From Bacteroidia bacterium (GTDB taxonomy: Bacteria > Bacteroidota > Bacteroidia > Bacteroidales > Dysgonomonadaceae): a stretch of DNA of 13,615 nt. A program made the position numbers and the translations under genes. Below, piece by piece: positions 1-6,420 of this stretch. The notes under the pieces are model-generated. The model was not told the DNA's origin and made no database searches. It was given only the letters and a program-made list of their open reading frames with translations. The stretch covers positions 1-13,615 of the forward strand of contig JAUNRY010000034.1 of assembly GCA_030539475.1 (NCBI GenBank), read 5' to 3'. Position 1 is the stretch's first letter, and every line of letters begins with the position of its first letter.

Positions 1-376
1 GAATTACGGATTCCGTATCGGCAATAACTTCTTCATTAGTAAAGCGTAAAATATTGTATCCTTGCGAATACAATATTTCTGTTCTTAGCTCATCGGCTTT
101 TTGCGTTTCGGAATCGTTATGATACGCACCGTCCACTTCAATTATTAATTTTTTTGATAGACATACAAAATCAACAATAAAATTATCGATAATATGTTGC
201 CTTCTGAATTTGTGTTGCAAGTTTTTTCCACGAAGCATTTCCCAAAGGATACTTTCGGCATCCGTGGAAAACTTACGCATTTCTTTTGCATTTTTTTTGA
301 GTAAATCGTAACTTGCATTGCGTGAAGTTTGATAACCCGGCTTTCCCAAATCCCCCCTTTGGGGGGCGGGGGGGCT
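1..376 (-). mobile_element. In-frame DUF559 (Vsr-like endonuclease) insertion inside valS (partial)
   Basis: Residues 206-330 of the valS frame match no part of a synthetase. They begin with a Pro/Gly-rich linker (SPPAPQRGDLGKPG) encoded by the G/C-run inverted repeat, then read like a nearly complete free-standing DUF559 protein: YDLLKKNAKEMRK, DAESILWEMLRGK, HKFRRQHIIDNFIVDFVC, KKLIIEVDGAYH, GYNILRFTNEEV. The expected PD-(D/E)XK-fold acidic residues are present: E246 in the first helix, D274, then E285 and D287 in the ExD strand motif. A nuclease fold is a family-level assignment and activity is an inference. No intein block A (Cys/Ser with N-terminal splicing motif) is visible at the junction, so the domain probably stays in the mature protein. 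The C-terminal boundary lies outside the window. The alternative is that this valS copy is broken and non-functional. Confidence 0.85.
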
Positions 377-991
377 GTCTATTTTATAGCGCAAATAATA
401 CAATTTCCCGTTCACTTCCTTGTGCACCACTTCCTCGTCGGATAGGGCGGTGAGGGCTTCGGGGTCCCAGTTTACCATGCGCACGCCCCGATAGATGAGC
501 CCTTTTTCGTATAAATCTACAAATACTTTGAGCACGCTTTGTGAGCGGATGTCGTCCATCGTAAAAGCGGTTCTGTCCCAATCGCAGGATGCGCCCAGTT
601 TCTTTAACTGCTCCAAAATCATTCCGCCATGTTCGTGTGTCCAGTCCCAGGCATGAGATAGAAATTCTTCGCGGGAAAGATCGGATTTCTTTATTCCTTC
701 GGAAGCGAGTTTGGCAACTACTTTTGCTTCGGTGGCAATGGATGCGTGGTCGGTGCCGGGAACCCAGCAGGCGTTTTTTCCTTGCATTCGGGCGCGGCGC
801 ACCAAAATATCCTGAATGGTGTTGTTGAGCATGTGCCCCATGTGTAAAATTCCGGTAACGTTGGGCGGCGGAATCACTATTGTATAAGGTTCACGTTCAT
901 CGGGTTGGGAATGAAACAACTTGTTGTCCATCCAATAGTTGTACCACTTGTTTTCTACTTCGGCAGGATTGTATTTGCTTGGAATTTCCAT
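1..991 (-). CDS. valS: Valyl-tRNA synthetase, N-terminal part, interrupted in frame by a DUF559 domain (partial)
   Basis: ValRS charges tRNA-Val with valine in the cytoplasm. One uninterrupted frame runs from the ATG at 991 to the window edge (330 codons, no stop), so the gene is cut off by the window. Class Ia hallmarks are clear: PPPNVTGILHMGH at about residues 41-53 (HIGH signature, here HMGH 50-53), then VPGTDHASIATE and the NWDPEALTALSDEEV segment that leads into the CP1 editing domain. After residue 205 (LYYLRYKID) ValRS similarity stops. From S206 the frame encodes a DUF559-type nuclease domain, listed separately. The editing motif TTRPE, expected about a dozen residues after this point in normal ValRS, has not yet appeared, so the rest of ValRS should resume beyond the window. 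The start is supported by a TAnnTTTG element 21 nt upstream and an A-rich leader. Whether the product is active cannot be told from here. Confidence 0.93.
   Translation of the reverse strand, partial: MEIPSKYNPAEVENKWYNYWMDNKLFHSQPDEREPYTIVIPPPNVTGILHMGHMLNNTIQDILVRRARMQGKNACWVPGTDHASIATEAKVVAKLASEGIKKSDLSREEFLSHAWDWTHEHGGMILEQLKKLGASCDWDRTAFTMDDIRSQSVLKVFVDLYEKGLIYRGVRMVNWDPEALTALSDEEVVHKEVNGKLYYLRYKIDSPPAPQRGDLGKPGYQTSRNASYDLLKKNAKEMRKFSTDAESILWEMLRGKNLQHKFRRQHIIDNFIVDFVCLSKKLIIEVDGAYHNDSETQKADELRTEILYSQGYNILRFTNEEVIADTESVI
352..374. repeat. C6-TTT-G6 inverted repeat plus a second G7 run at the insertion boundary
   Basis: Six C (352-357), TTT, six G (361-366), one C, then seven G (368-374). 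The first two runs form a perfect 6-bp hairpin with a 3-nt loop. On the coding (minus) strand it is translated as the Ser-Pro-Pro-Ala-Pro-Gln-Arg-Gly linker exactly where ValRS homology ends. From memory, similar C-run/G-run repeats are scattered through many Bacteroidota genomes, often next to DUF559 genes; this was not checked here. It looks like the terminal repeat or target signature of the inserted module. Confidence 0.75.
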
Positions 992-1011
992 TATTCTTTT
1001 TTATTAAAGTG

Positions 1012-1019
1012 CAAAAATA
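1012..1019 (-). promoter_or_regulatory. valS promoter -7 element (TATTTTTG)
   Basis: This matches the Bacteroidota sigma-70-type -7 consensus TAnnTTTG, 21 nt before the valS ATG, giving a leader of only about 14 nt. It directly abuts the T-tract of the tRNA terminator, so the -33 region falls inside that hairpin. Confidence 0.7.
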
Positions 1020-1020
1020 C

Positions 1021-1051
1021 AAAAAAAGGACTTCGTGAGGAAATCCTTTTT
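1021..1051 (-). terminator. Terminator of the tRNA-Lys transcript
   Basis: AAAAAGGA (1023-1030) pairs with TCCTTTTT (1044-1051) across a 13-nt loop. Read on the minus strand, the 3' arm ends in seven Ts (1027-1021). It lies just downstream of the tRNA and just upstream of valS. Confidence 0.65.
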
Positions 1052-1069
1052 GTGTGGTTTGCTATCAAG

Positions 1070-1142
1070 TGACCCCGGAGAGGCTCGAACTCTCGACCCA
1101 ATGATTAAGAGTCATTTGCTCTACCAACTGAGCTACGGAGTC
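1070..1142 (-). tRNA. tRNA-Lys (anticodon CUU)
   Basis: This 73-nt gene folds into a complete cloverleaf. The acceptor arm GACTCCG (5') pairs with CGGGGTC (3') with one G-U pair, followed by discriminator A. The D-arm reads GCTCAGTTGGTAGAGC. The anticodon stem AATGA/TCATT encloses loop CTCTTAA, giving anticodon CUU, which reads AAG (Lys). The T-arm reads GAGAGTTCGAGCCTCTC. CCA is not encoded and must be added by tRNA nucleotidyltransferase. It has its own promoter and terminator and is not part of a tRNA cluster in this window. Confidence 0.97.
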
Positions 1143-1156
1143 ATGTTTTGAGGGTG

Positions 1157-1164
1157 CAAATTTA
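1157..1164 (-). promoter_or_regulatory. tRNA-Lys promoter -7 element (TAAATTTG)
   Basis: TAAATTTG fits TAnnTTTG and sits 15 nt before the tRNA 5' end. A TTTG (1190-1187 on the minus strand) lies 22 nt upstream as a candidate -33 box and overlaps the tail of the HU terminator. Confidence 0.7.
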
Positions 1165-1179
1165 CGGATTATTTTTTTT

Positions 1180-1226
1180 CTAAAAACAAAATAAGGAGTA
1201 AAGTTTTTCTCAACTTTGCTCCTTAT
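1180..1226 (-). terminator. Rho-independent terminator of the HU gene
   Basis: A 15-bp stem (1191-1205 with 1212-1226, one G-U pair) with a 6-nt loop ends in a T-rich tail (TTTTGTTTTTA) on the minus strand, 23 nt past the HU stop codon. It is the strongest hairpin in this part of the window. Confidence 0.9.
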
Positions 1227-1248
1227 CTAATTCTTTAAATCTAAATTA

Positions 1249-1515
1249 TCAGAGGTTCGACAATGTTGCACCTGCTTTAAATTTAGCTGCTTTTTTGGCC
1301 GGAATGTTGATAGCTTTTTTGGTGCGCGGATTAATACCTTTTCTGGCACTCCTTTCTGTCAACGAGAAAGTTCCAAATCCCACCAATACAACTTTTCCAC
1401 CTTTTTTCACTTCACCCGCAATTGAGTCGAGGGTTGCGTCCAATGCTTTTTTTGCATCCACTTTGCTGAGTCCTGATTTGTCAGCAATTGCACTAACTAG
1501 TTCTGATTTATTCAT
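1249..1515 (-). CDS. hup: HU family DNA-binding protein
   Basis: HU is a small dimeric nucleoid protein that bends DNA without strong sequence specificity. The 88-residue product has the normal family length and the whole fold: helical N-terminus (MNKSELVSAIADKSGLSKVDAKKAL), the GFGTF core at 46-50, and the DNA-intercalating arm with NPRT at 62-65, where P63 is the wedge residue. It ends in the usual basic AKFKAG segment. The gene is monocistronic, with a TATATTTG promoter upstream and a strong terminator downstream. It is divergent from the rhomboid operon. HU versus IHF cannot be separated with certainty from length alone, but the sequence reads as HU-beta type. Confidence 0.96.
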   Translation of the reverse strand: MNKSELVSAIADKSGLSKVDAKKALDATLDSIAGEVKKGGKVVLVGFGTFSLTERSARKGINPRTKKAINIPAKKAAKFKAGATLSNL

Positions 1516-1578
1516 AAGAAAACGTTAATAAAAAAATTAAACAAACATTAATGTTAAGGCTTTCACCTATTTCTGCGC

Positions 1579-1586
1579 CAAATATA
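1579..1586 (-). promoter_or_regulatory. HU gene promoter -7 element (TATATTTG)
   Basis: TATATTTG matches TAnnTTTG. A TTG (1609-1607, minus strand) is 20 nt upstream, the usual spacing. The predicted leader is long for this window, about 55 nt. The 206-nt HU/rhomboid intergenic region otherwise holds only AT-rich sequence and the opposing rhomboid promoter. Confidence 0.7.
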
Positions 1587-1690
1587 AGTGTTTATTTAAA
1601 AACAATCAAGAAAAAAGATAAAAAGTATTTGATTTTATTTAAAAAAAGGGAATTATACCTCAAAATCTCCACTTAATGCGAAATAATAAG

Positions 1691-1698
1691 TATTTTTG
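1691..1698 (+). promoter_or_regulatory. Promoter -7 element of the rhomboid operon (TATTTTTG)
   Basis: TATTTTTG matches TAnnTTTG and is 23 nt before the first rhomboid ATG. No convincing -33 TTG is seen at the right distance. No other match to the motif occurs between the genes up to RNase Z, which supports one long transcript. Confidence 0.65.
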
Positions 1699-1721
1699 CC
1701 TTTCATTTCTGTATAGCTACT

Positions 1722-2483
1722 ATGAACAATTTTAGATCGGGGTTCGGTGGTTCAATTCCACCTGTAACGCTAAATATTATTATAATAAATGTTATTTTAT
1801 GGCTTGCCCAGATTGTTTTTTTAAGACAAGGAATTAGCCTGACCGAAAAACTGGGGTTGCATTACGTGGAGTCGCAGGGCTTTCGTATTTATCAATTGGT
1901 AACTTACATGTTCCTTCACGATACCGGATCGTTTATGCACGTTTTCTTCAATATGTTTGCCGTTTTCATGTTTGGGCGGACGCTGGAACACGTTTGGGGC
2001 CCTAAGCGGTTTCTTACTTTTTACATGGTAACCGGAATTGGCGCGGGATTGGTGCAGCTATTGGTGGCTTTTCTGCGTATTCAGTCGTTGAAAAGCGGTA
2101 TGTCGGCCGAAGCGATAGAAGAAGTATATACGCAGGGTTACAGCTTGTTGCAGCAGAACATGAATTACATTAACGATGCTTCGGGCGGGCTGAACCTGGC
2201 GCTTAATTCCGTTACGGTGGGTGCCTCGGGAGCGGTTTTTGGAATATTGCTGGCTTTTGGAATGTTGTTTCCCAATGCCGAGTTGTTTATCATTCCTTTC
2301 CCGTTCCCCATCAAAGCAAAGTGGTTTGTTATCGGATACGGGGTATTCGAATTATTTTTCGGAATCAGCAACTTCTCGTGGGATAATGTGGCGCATTTCG
2401 CGCACTTGGGCGGAATGCTGTTTGGTATCGTTATGATACTTTACTGGCGAAAAAAAGATAAAATACATGGCAACTATTTTTAA
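1722..2483 (+). CDS. Rhomboid family intramembrane serine protease (first of a pair)
   Basis: Rhomboids cleave membrane proteins within or next to their transmembrane helices in the inner membrane. This 253-residue protein has the catalytic features in order: HVFFN at 73-77 (oxyanion-region His and Asn), GASGAVFG at 167-174 with the nucleophile S169, and AHFAHLGG at 224-231 with the catalytic His, probably H228. About six hydrophobic segments are visible, starting at residues 16-35. A polar insert at about 121-160 separates two membrane segments and is longer than in minimal rhomboids. The gene is first in its operon and overlaps the second rhomboid by 17 nt. The substrate is unknown. In some bacteria rhomboids process T9SS or surface proteins, but nothing here ties this one to such a role. 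Confidence 0.95.
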   Translation: MNNFRSGFGGSIPPVTLNIIIINVILWLAQIVFLRQGISLTEKLGLHYVESQGFRIYQLVTYMFLHDTGSFMHVFFNMFAVFMFGRTLEHVWGPKRFLTFYMVTGIGAGLVQLLVAFLRIQSLKSGMSAEAIEEVYTQGYSLLQQNMNYINDASGGLNLALNSVTVGASGAVFGILLAFGMLFPNAELFIIPFPFPIKAKWFVIGYGVFELFFGISNFSWDNVAHFAHLGGMLFGIVMILYWRKKDKIHGNYF

Positions 2484-3354
2484 TCAACTAAAATATAAAT
2501 ACAAGAACGGCGATGTTTTGGTGAAGTTTCTTTTCATAAACATTGTTGTTTATCTCGTTATCAAGATTATAGGGGTTGTTTTCACCTTGTTCAACATATA
2601 CGCATTGGATCTGATTACTTTTCTGGGAGTTCCCTCTGCGTTAACGCCTCTGGGGCATCGTTTCTGGACACCTTTCACGTATATGTTCGTGCACGAGCAG
2701 TTTTGGCATCTTCTCTTTAATATGCTCTGGCTCTATTGGTTCGGACGAATATTTTTGCAATATTTCAGTGGGCGCACCTTGGGCAGCTTGTATGTGCTGG
2801 GCGGATTAGCGGGTGCGTTCCTCTACATACTTGCATTCAACACCATTCCCTACTTTGTGGGATTAGGGCGCAGTTGGATGATTGGCGCATCGGCATCGGT
2901 AATGGCGATAGTGATGGGAGCGGCGTTTTTCCGTCCCAACGTGCAACTGAACTTGTTATTCATTGGGCAAGTGAAGATTATTTATATAGCCATCGGCGTT
3001 TTTTTGCTCGATTTTCTTTCGCTGGGCGGCGGAATAAACGAAGGCGGGCACGTGGCGCACATCGGTGGAGCCATTGCAGGTTATATTTTTGCCCGGCAAT
3101 ATAAAAACGGACGAGATATAACGGCGTGGGTTGGCAAAATGCTCGACGGATTGGCCAATTTGTCGAAACCGAGAAGGAAAAAATCGAAACTGAAAGTTAA
3201 ATACCGGCGTGCGGAAACCGATATGGAATACAACGAACGCAAACACGACGAACAGGTTGAAATAGATAAGATATTAGACAAGTTGAAACAGTCGGGATAC
3301 AGCAGTTTATCGTCGGAAGAGAAAAAGAGATTATTCGATGCCAGCAAAAAATAA
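2467..3354 (+). CDS. Rhomboid family intramembrane serine protease with cytoplasmic C-terminal extension (second of a pair)
   Basis: A second, divergent rhomboid of 295 residues. Catalytic features: HLLFN at 81-85, GASAS at 140-144 with nucleophile S142, and HVAHIGG at 195-201 with catalytic H198. Hydrophobic segments span about residues 20-210. Unlike its partner it has a highly charged tail of about 85 residues (KPRRKKSKLKVKYRR and onwards), ending in SGYSSLSSEEKKRLFDASKK. That ending is common in Bacteroidota rhomboids (DUF6576-like, from memory). The positively charged stretch after the last membrane helix predicts a cytoplasmic tail. The ATG lies inside the end of the first rhomboid gene, so translational coupling is likely. 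The pair are not recent duplicates, because outside the motifs they differ strongly. Confidence 0.95.
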   Translation: MATIFNQLKYKYKNGDVLVKFLFINIVVYLVIKIIGVVFTLFNIYALDLITFLGVPSALTPLGHRFWTPFTYMFVHEQFWHLLFNMLWLYWFGRIFLQYFSGRTLGSLYVLGGLAGAFLYILAFNTIPYFVGLGRSWMIGASASVMAIVMGAAFFRPNVQLNLLFIGQVKIIYIAIGVFLLDFLSLGGGINEGGHVAHIGGAIAGYIFARQYKNGRDITAWVGKMLDGLANLSKPRRKKSKLKVKYRRAETDMEYNERKHDEQVEIDKILDKLKQSGYSSLSSEEKKRLFDASKK

Positions 3355-4462
3355 AATAACAGTATTGCGGGGAATGGTGAGAAACGTAATTTTTGCTACG
3401 AACATTATTGCCATTGTATTTCTTTTTTGCTCGTTCCTGTCGTGGCGTGTTTCGCCGCTGAAAACCAATCTGTTCTCGTATCTGGGGCTGGCCTTCGCCT
3501 TTGTATTGCTGCTCAACGTGATGTATCTTTTCCTGTGGATTTTGTTTAAAAAATGGAAACTGGCGCTTATATCGTTTGTGTCGCTGGTGCTGTGCCACAA
3601 ACCCATAACAACGTTTTTTCCGTTGAACTTCTTTCCCGAAAAAACGCCGCAAAACACCATTAAGGTATTAACATACAACGTTCAAGGCTTCATAAACGAA
3701 AGCGGTAAAACGGTAACTAAACATCCCATGCTCGATTATATTGCGCAAACCGACGCCGACATCGTTTGCCTGCAAGAGTACTTGGTGAGCAAAACCGGGC
3801 AATCCCTAAAATCGCAACGCGATATAAACCGCATTCTCAACAAATATCCCTATCGGGCTGTTACAGGATTGGAGGCATCGGGAAAGTACCATACATACGG
3901 CTTGGCTGTTTTCTCGAAATATCCGATAGAAAAAACGCAAAAAATTGTCTTTAACTCATCGTTCAACGGAGCCGCAGCCTATATTATCGACATAAACGGC
4001 ACGAAAGTGGCCGTGGCAAATGTGCACCTGGAATCGAACAGCATCAGCGCCGAAGATAAAAAACTGTACAACGATTTTCTGCAAAACAGCGATTTGGTAA
4101 ATCTCGAAGACGTTACCTCAAACATCCGCACCCGATTGGGCAGAGCATACCGGCTTCGCGCTGAGCAAGTTCGGAAAGTGAAAAATCATCTTGCCGAGCT
4201 GGACGCGGAGGCAACCATTCTTTGCGGCGATTTCAACGATACGCCCATTTCTTATACTTACGCGCAACTGAAAAAAGGGCTGCAAGACGCGTATGCTTCC
4301 ACCGGATTTGGGCCGGGAATTACCTATCACAAAGATTTTTTCTGGTTCAGAATCGACAATATTTTCCACAGCCCCAATTTAAAGGCTTACAAAGCGAGGG
4401 TGGATAAAGTGGCGTACTCCGACCATTATCCGATGACAACTTTCCTGAAAATGAATGAATAA
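3338..4462 (+). CDS. Membrane-anchored endonuclease/exonuclease/phosphatase (EEP) family protein
   Basis: The EEP fold is shared by AP endonucleases, DNase I-like enzymes and phospholipid or inositol phosphatases, all metal-dependent phosphoesterases. The 374-residue product has three hydrophobic helices in the first 90 residues (about 15-35, 45-70, 74-90), then the catalytic domain. Active-site motifs appear in order: LTYNVQGF (N114), IVCLQE (E147), VANVHLES (H230), CGDFND (D298, N300), RIDNIF (D340) and SDHYPM (D362, H363). All expected residues are present, so it should be active. With two or three membrane passes the domain probably faces the periplasm, but topology is inferred. The substrate cannot be assigned. 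The start overlaps the second rhomboid by 17 nt, and a 47-nt gap separates it from queD. Confidence 0.93.
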   Translation: MPAKNKITVLRGMVRNVIFATNIIAIVFLFCSFLSWRVSPLKTNLFSYLGLAFAFVLLLNVMYLFLWILFKKWKLALISFVSLVLCHKPITTFFPLNFFPEKTPQNTIKVLTYNVQGFINESGKTVTKHPMLDYIAQTDADIVCLQEYLVSKTGQSLKSQRDINRILNKYPYRAVTGLEASGKYHTYGLAVFSKYPIEKTQKIVFNSSFNGAAAYIIDINGTKVAVANVHLESNSISAEDKKLYNDFLQNSDLVNLEDVTSNIRTRLGRAYRLRAEQVRKVKNHLAELDAEATILCGDFNDTPISYTYAQLKKGLQDAYASTGFGPGITYHKDFFWFRIDNIFHSPNLKAYKARVDKVAYSDHYPMTTFLKMNE

Positions 4463-4509
4463 GTGCCTTGCCGCTTAGTTTTTTCTAACTTCTTTTTCTA
4501 AAATAAATT

Positions 4510-4872
4510 ATGTACAAAATAAGTAAACAATTTGAATTTTCGGCCGCTCACTCGTTGTATGGCCTGCCCGATGACCATCCGTGCACGCGCTTGCACGGGC
4601 ACAATTACGTGGTTACGGTGCATCTCCGCTCAAAAGAGTTGAATGAAACCGGATTTGTAAAAGATTACAACGAGTTGAGTGTGGTAAAAAAATACATAGA
4701 CGAACACATAGATCATCGGAATTTGAATGAAATAATGGATCCGTTTAACTCATCGGCCGAAAATATCGCCAAAATGCTGTACGATGTTTTTAAACCGATG
4801 ATTTCCGAACTCTATGCCGTGGAAGTAAGTGAAACGCCTAAAACATCTGCCATATATGAGCCTGAGGGTTAA
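4510..4872 (+). CDS. queD: 6-carboxy-5,6,7,8-tetrahydropterin synthase (QueD)
   Basis: QueD converts 7,8-dihydroneopterin triphosphate to 6-carboxytetrahydropterin, an early step of preQ0/queuosine synthesis. The 120-residue protein has normal family length. Zinc ligands are H14, H29 and H31 (SAAHS and LHGHNY), the catalytic Cys is C25 in HPCTRLHGH, and the DHRNLNE (68-74) and SETPKT (107-112) motifs carry the remaining conserved catalytic and substrate residues. The CxxxHGH spacing fits QueD rather than mammalian-type PTPS. It overlaps queE by 17 nt. No promoter match is seen in the 47-nt gap upstream, so it is probably read from the rhomboid operon. Confidence 0.95.
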   Translation: MYKISKQFEFSAAHSLYGLPDDHPCTRLHGHNYVVTVHLRSKELNETGFVKDYNELSVVKKYIDEHIDHRNLNEIMDPFNSSAENIAKMLYDVFKPMISELYAVEVSETPKTSAIYEPEG

Positions 4873-5437
4873 CGAAATATTCTATTCACTGCAAGGCGAA
4901 GGTGGACGAACGGGCGAAGCGTCTATTTTTATCCGGTTATCGAAATGCAACCTGGCATGCAGTTTCTGCGACACCGAATTTGAGTTTGGCATAAAGATGG
5001 AAATTGATGAAATTCTTGCCGAAATAGCGCAATATCCCTGTCGATGGATTATTTGGACAGGTGGCGAACCCACGCTTCAGCTAACCGATGAGGTTGTGGC
5101 ACTTTTCAAGGAAAAAGGTTACAAGCAAGCCATCGAAACCAACGGAACCCGGCGTGTTCCGGCCGGAATCGATTACATCACGTGCAGCCCCAAACAGCAA
5201 TTCGAGAAAGTGCGCGAGCTCATTCCCGAAGCCGATGAGCTGCGTTTCCCCATCGCAAAAGACGATCCGTTGCCGGATTTATCCATACTGCCCAACGCGA
5301 AACGATATTTCATCAGCCCCATTTTCGACGATTTAAATATCATCGCCGAAAACGTAGATTATTGCATTGAGCTTGTAAAGCAAAACCCGCAATGGGCACT
5401 GAGTTTGCAAACGCACAAACTTACTGGCATACGATGA
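4856..5437 (+). CDS. queE: 7-carboxy-7-deazaguanine synthase (QueE), radical SAM enzyme
   Basis: QueE rearranges 6-carboxytetrahydropterin, the product of QueD, to 7-carboxy-7-deazaguanine using S-adenosylmethionine and a 4Fe-4S cluster. The 193-residue product opens with VNEIFYSLQGEGGRTG, typical of QueE. It has the CX3CX2C cluster motif C31/C35/C38 (KCNLACSFCDTEF), the GGEPT SAM-binding motif at 69-73, ETNGT at 94-98 and the usual end LQTHKLTGIR. I chose the ATG at 4856 rather than an upstream in-frame ATG at 4829. Family members start right at this MSLRVNEIF segment, and the nine extra residues (MKRLKHLPY) are not conserved-looking. The gene overlaps queD by 17 nt and the RNase Z gene by 4 nt (ATGA). 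Confidence 0.95.
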   Translation: MSLRVNEIFYSLQGEGGRTGEASIFIRLSKCNLACSFCDTEFEFGIKMEIDEILAEIAQYPCRWIIWTGGEPTLQLTDEVVALFKEKGYKQAIETNGTRRVPAGIDYITCSPKQQFEKVRELIPEADELRFPIAKDDPLPDLSILPNAKRYFISPIFDDLNIIAENVDYCIELVKQNPQWALSLQTHKLTGIR

Positions 5438-6348
5438 CAAAATTCCAAATAACCATATTGGGTTGCGGCTCGGCCATGCCAACTACGCTTCATCATCCGT
5501 CGTCGCAGCTGGTGGATGTAAACGAAAAGCTGTTTATGATAGATTGCGGCGAGGGAACTCAGCTCCAGATGCGAAAATATAAAACACGGATAAGCAAGTT
5601 GCACGGTATTTTTATCTCGCACCTGCACGGCGATCATGTTTTTGGGCTTCCGGGACTGTTAGCCACGCTAAGTTTACTGGGAAGAACCCGCGATCTGAAT
5701 ATTTTCGCACACAAGGAACTGGATTTGTTTCTCGCGCCGTTTCTTAAGTATTACGGCAGCCAATTTTCTTACAAAATAAATCACGTAATTTTAGACCCGT
5801 CCAACGTTGAACAAGTGTTTGAAAACAACTCCATCCGCGTGTTTTCGTTCCCGCTCAAGCACCGCATTCCCACCAACGGATTTTTGTTTGTAGAAAAAGA
5901 GTTGCCCCGGCACATGCGGCGAGAGACGATCGATTTTTACAACATTCCCGTCCGGCAGATAAAAGAAATAAAACTGGGCGCCGATTTTGTAACGGAAAGC
6001 GGCGAAGTAATTAAGAACGAAATTCTTACCACTCCCGCTAAACCGCCTCGACGGTACGCTTACTGTTCAGATACGGCTTATTTCCCCGAAATTATCCCTT
6101 GCGTTCAAAACGCCGACGCGATGTATCACGAGGCTACTTTCACCGAGTTCGACGGCGTGAGAGCCACAGAAACGTTTCATTCAACGGCTCGCCAAGCCGC
6201 CGAAATAGCCAAAGCGGCCAACGTGAAAAAACTTATTATCGGGCATTTTTCGTCGCGATACAACGAGCTGGACGAACTGTTGAATGAAGCCACAGCCGTT
6301 TTTCCTGAAACCGAATTGGCCGCCGAAGGAATGATAATTGAGCTTTAA
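5434..6348 (+). CDS. rnz: Ribonuclease Z
   Basis: RNase Z is a zinc-dependent metallo-beta-lactamase-fold endonuclease that trims the 3' end of pre-tRNA. This matters where CCA is not encoded, as in the tRNA-Lys gene of this window. The 304-residue product matches the short bacterial form. Motifs: LGCGSAMPT near the start, DCGEGTQLQMR (37-47), the zinc motif HLHGDH at 63-68, then CSDTAY, HEATF and IIGHFSSRY with the later metal ligands. I chose ATG 5434, which forms an ATGA overlap with the queE stop, over an in-frame ATG at 5392 that lies wholly inside queE. It is probably the last gene of the operon. No strong terminator hairpin follows. Confidence 0.96.
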   Translation: MTKFQITILGCGSAMPTTLHHPSSQLVDVNEKLFMIDCGEGTQLQMRKYKTRISKLHGIFISHLHGDHVFGLPGLLATLSLLGRTRDLNIFAHKELDLFLAPFLKYYGSQFSYKINHVILDPSNVEQVFENNSIRVFSFPLKHRIPTNGFLFVEKELPRHMRRETIDFYNIPVRQIKEIKLGADFVTESGEVIKNEILTTPAKPPRRYAYCSDTAYFPEIIPCVQNADAMYHEATFTEFDGVRATETFHSTARQAAEIAKAANVKKLIIGHFSSRYNELDELLNEATAVFPETELAAEGMIIEL

Positions 6349-6394
6349 TATTAAGAAAAAAACTAAATTTAACTTTTTGGTCTGAATTTTTTCT

Positions 6395-6402
6395 TACTTT
6401 TG
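6395..6402 (+). promoter_or_regulatory. Promoter -7 element (TACTTTTG) of the small secreted protein
   Basis: TACTTTTG matches TAnnTTTG 19 nt before the ATG at 6421. A TTTG at 6376-6379 is 15 nt upstream, a little closer than usual. The position argues against the longer reading frame beginning at 6400. Confidence 0.6.
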
Positions 6403-6420
6403 TGGTGTAGAATATTTTGC

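Noticed and set aside
1..376. Intein in valS
   Set aside because: No Cys/Ser N-terminal splice residue or intein block A motif at the junction, and the nuclease is DUF559 rather than a LAGLIDADG or HNH homing domain. The C-terminal junction is outside the window, so this is not fully excluded.
361..991. Possibility that valS is frameshifted at the G/C run, making the DUF559 part a separate gene
   Set aside because: Reading every codon from 991 to 2 gives one open frame with no stop, and the DUF559 part shares the ValRS frame exactly. No start codon with a leader or promoter is seen at the junction.
4463..4509. Terminator or new promoter between the EEP gene and queD
   Set aside because: Only a 4-bp stem (TTAG/CTAA) and T-runs are seen, and there is no TAnnTTTG; treated as part of one operon.
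5392..5433. Upstream ATG for RNase Z
   Set aside because: The 14 extra residues lie wholly within queE, while the ATG at 5434 gives an ATGA stop-start overlap and begins at the conserved N-terminus.
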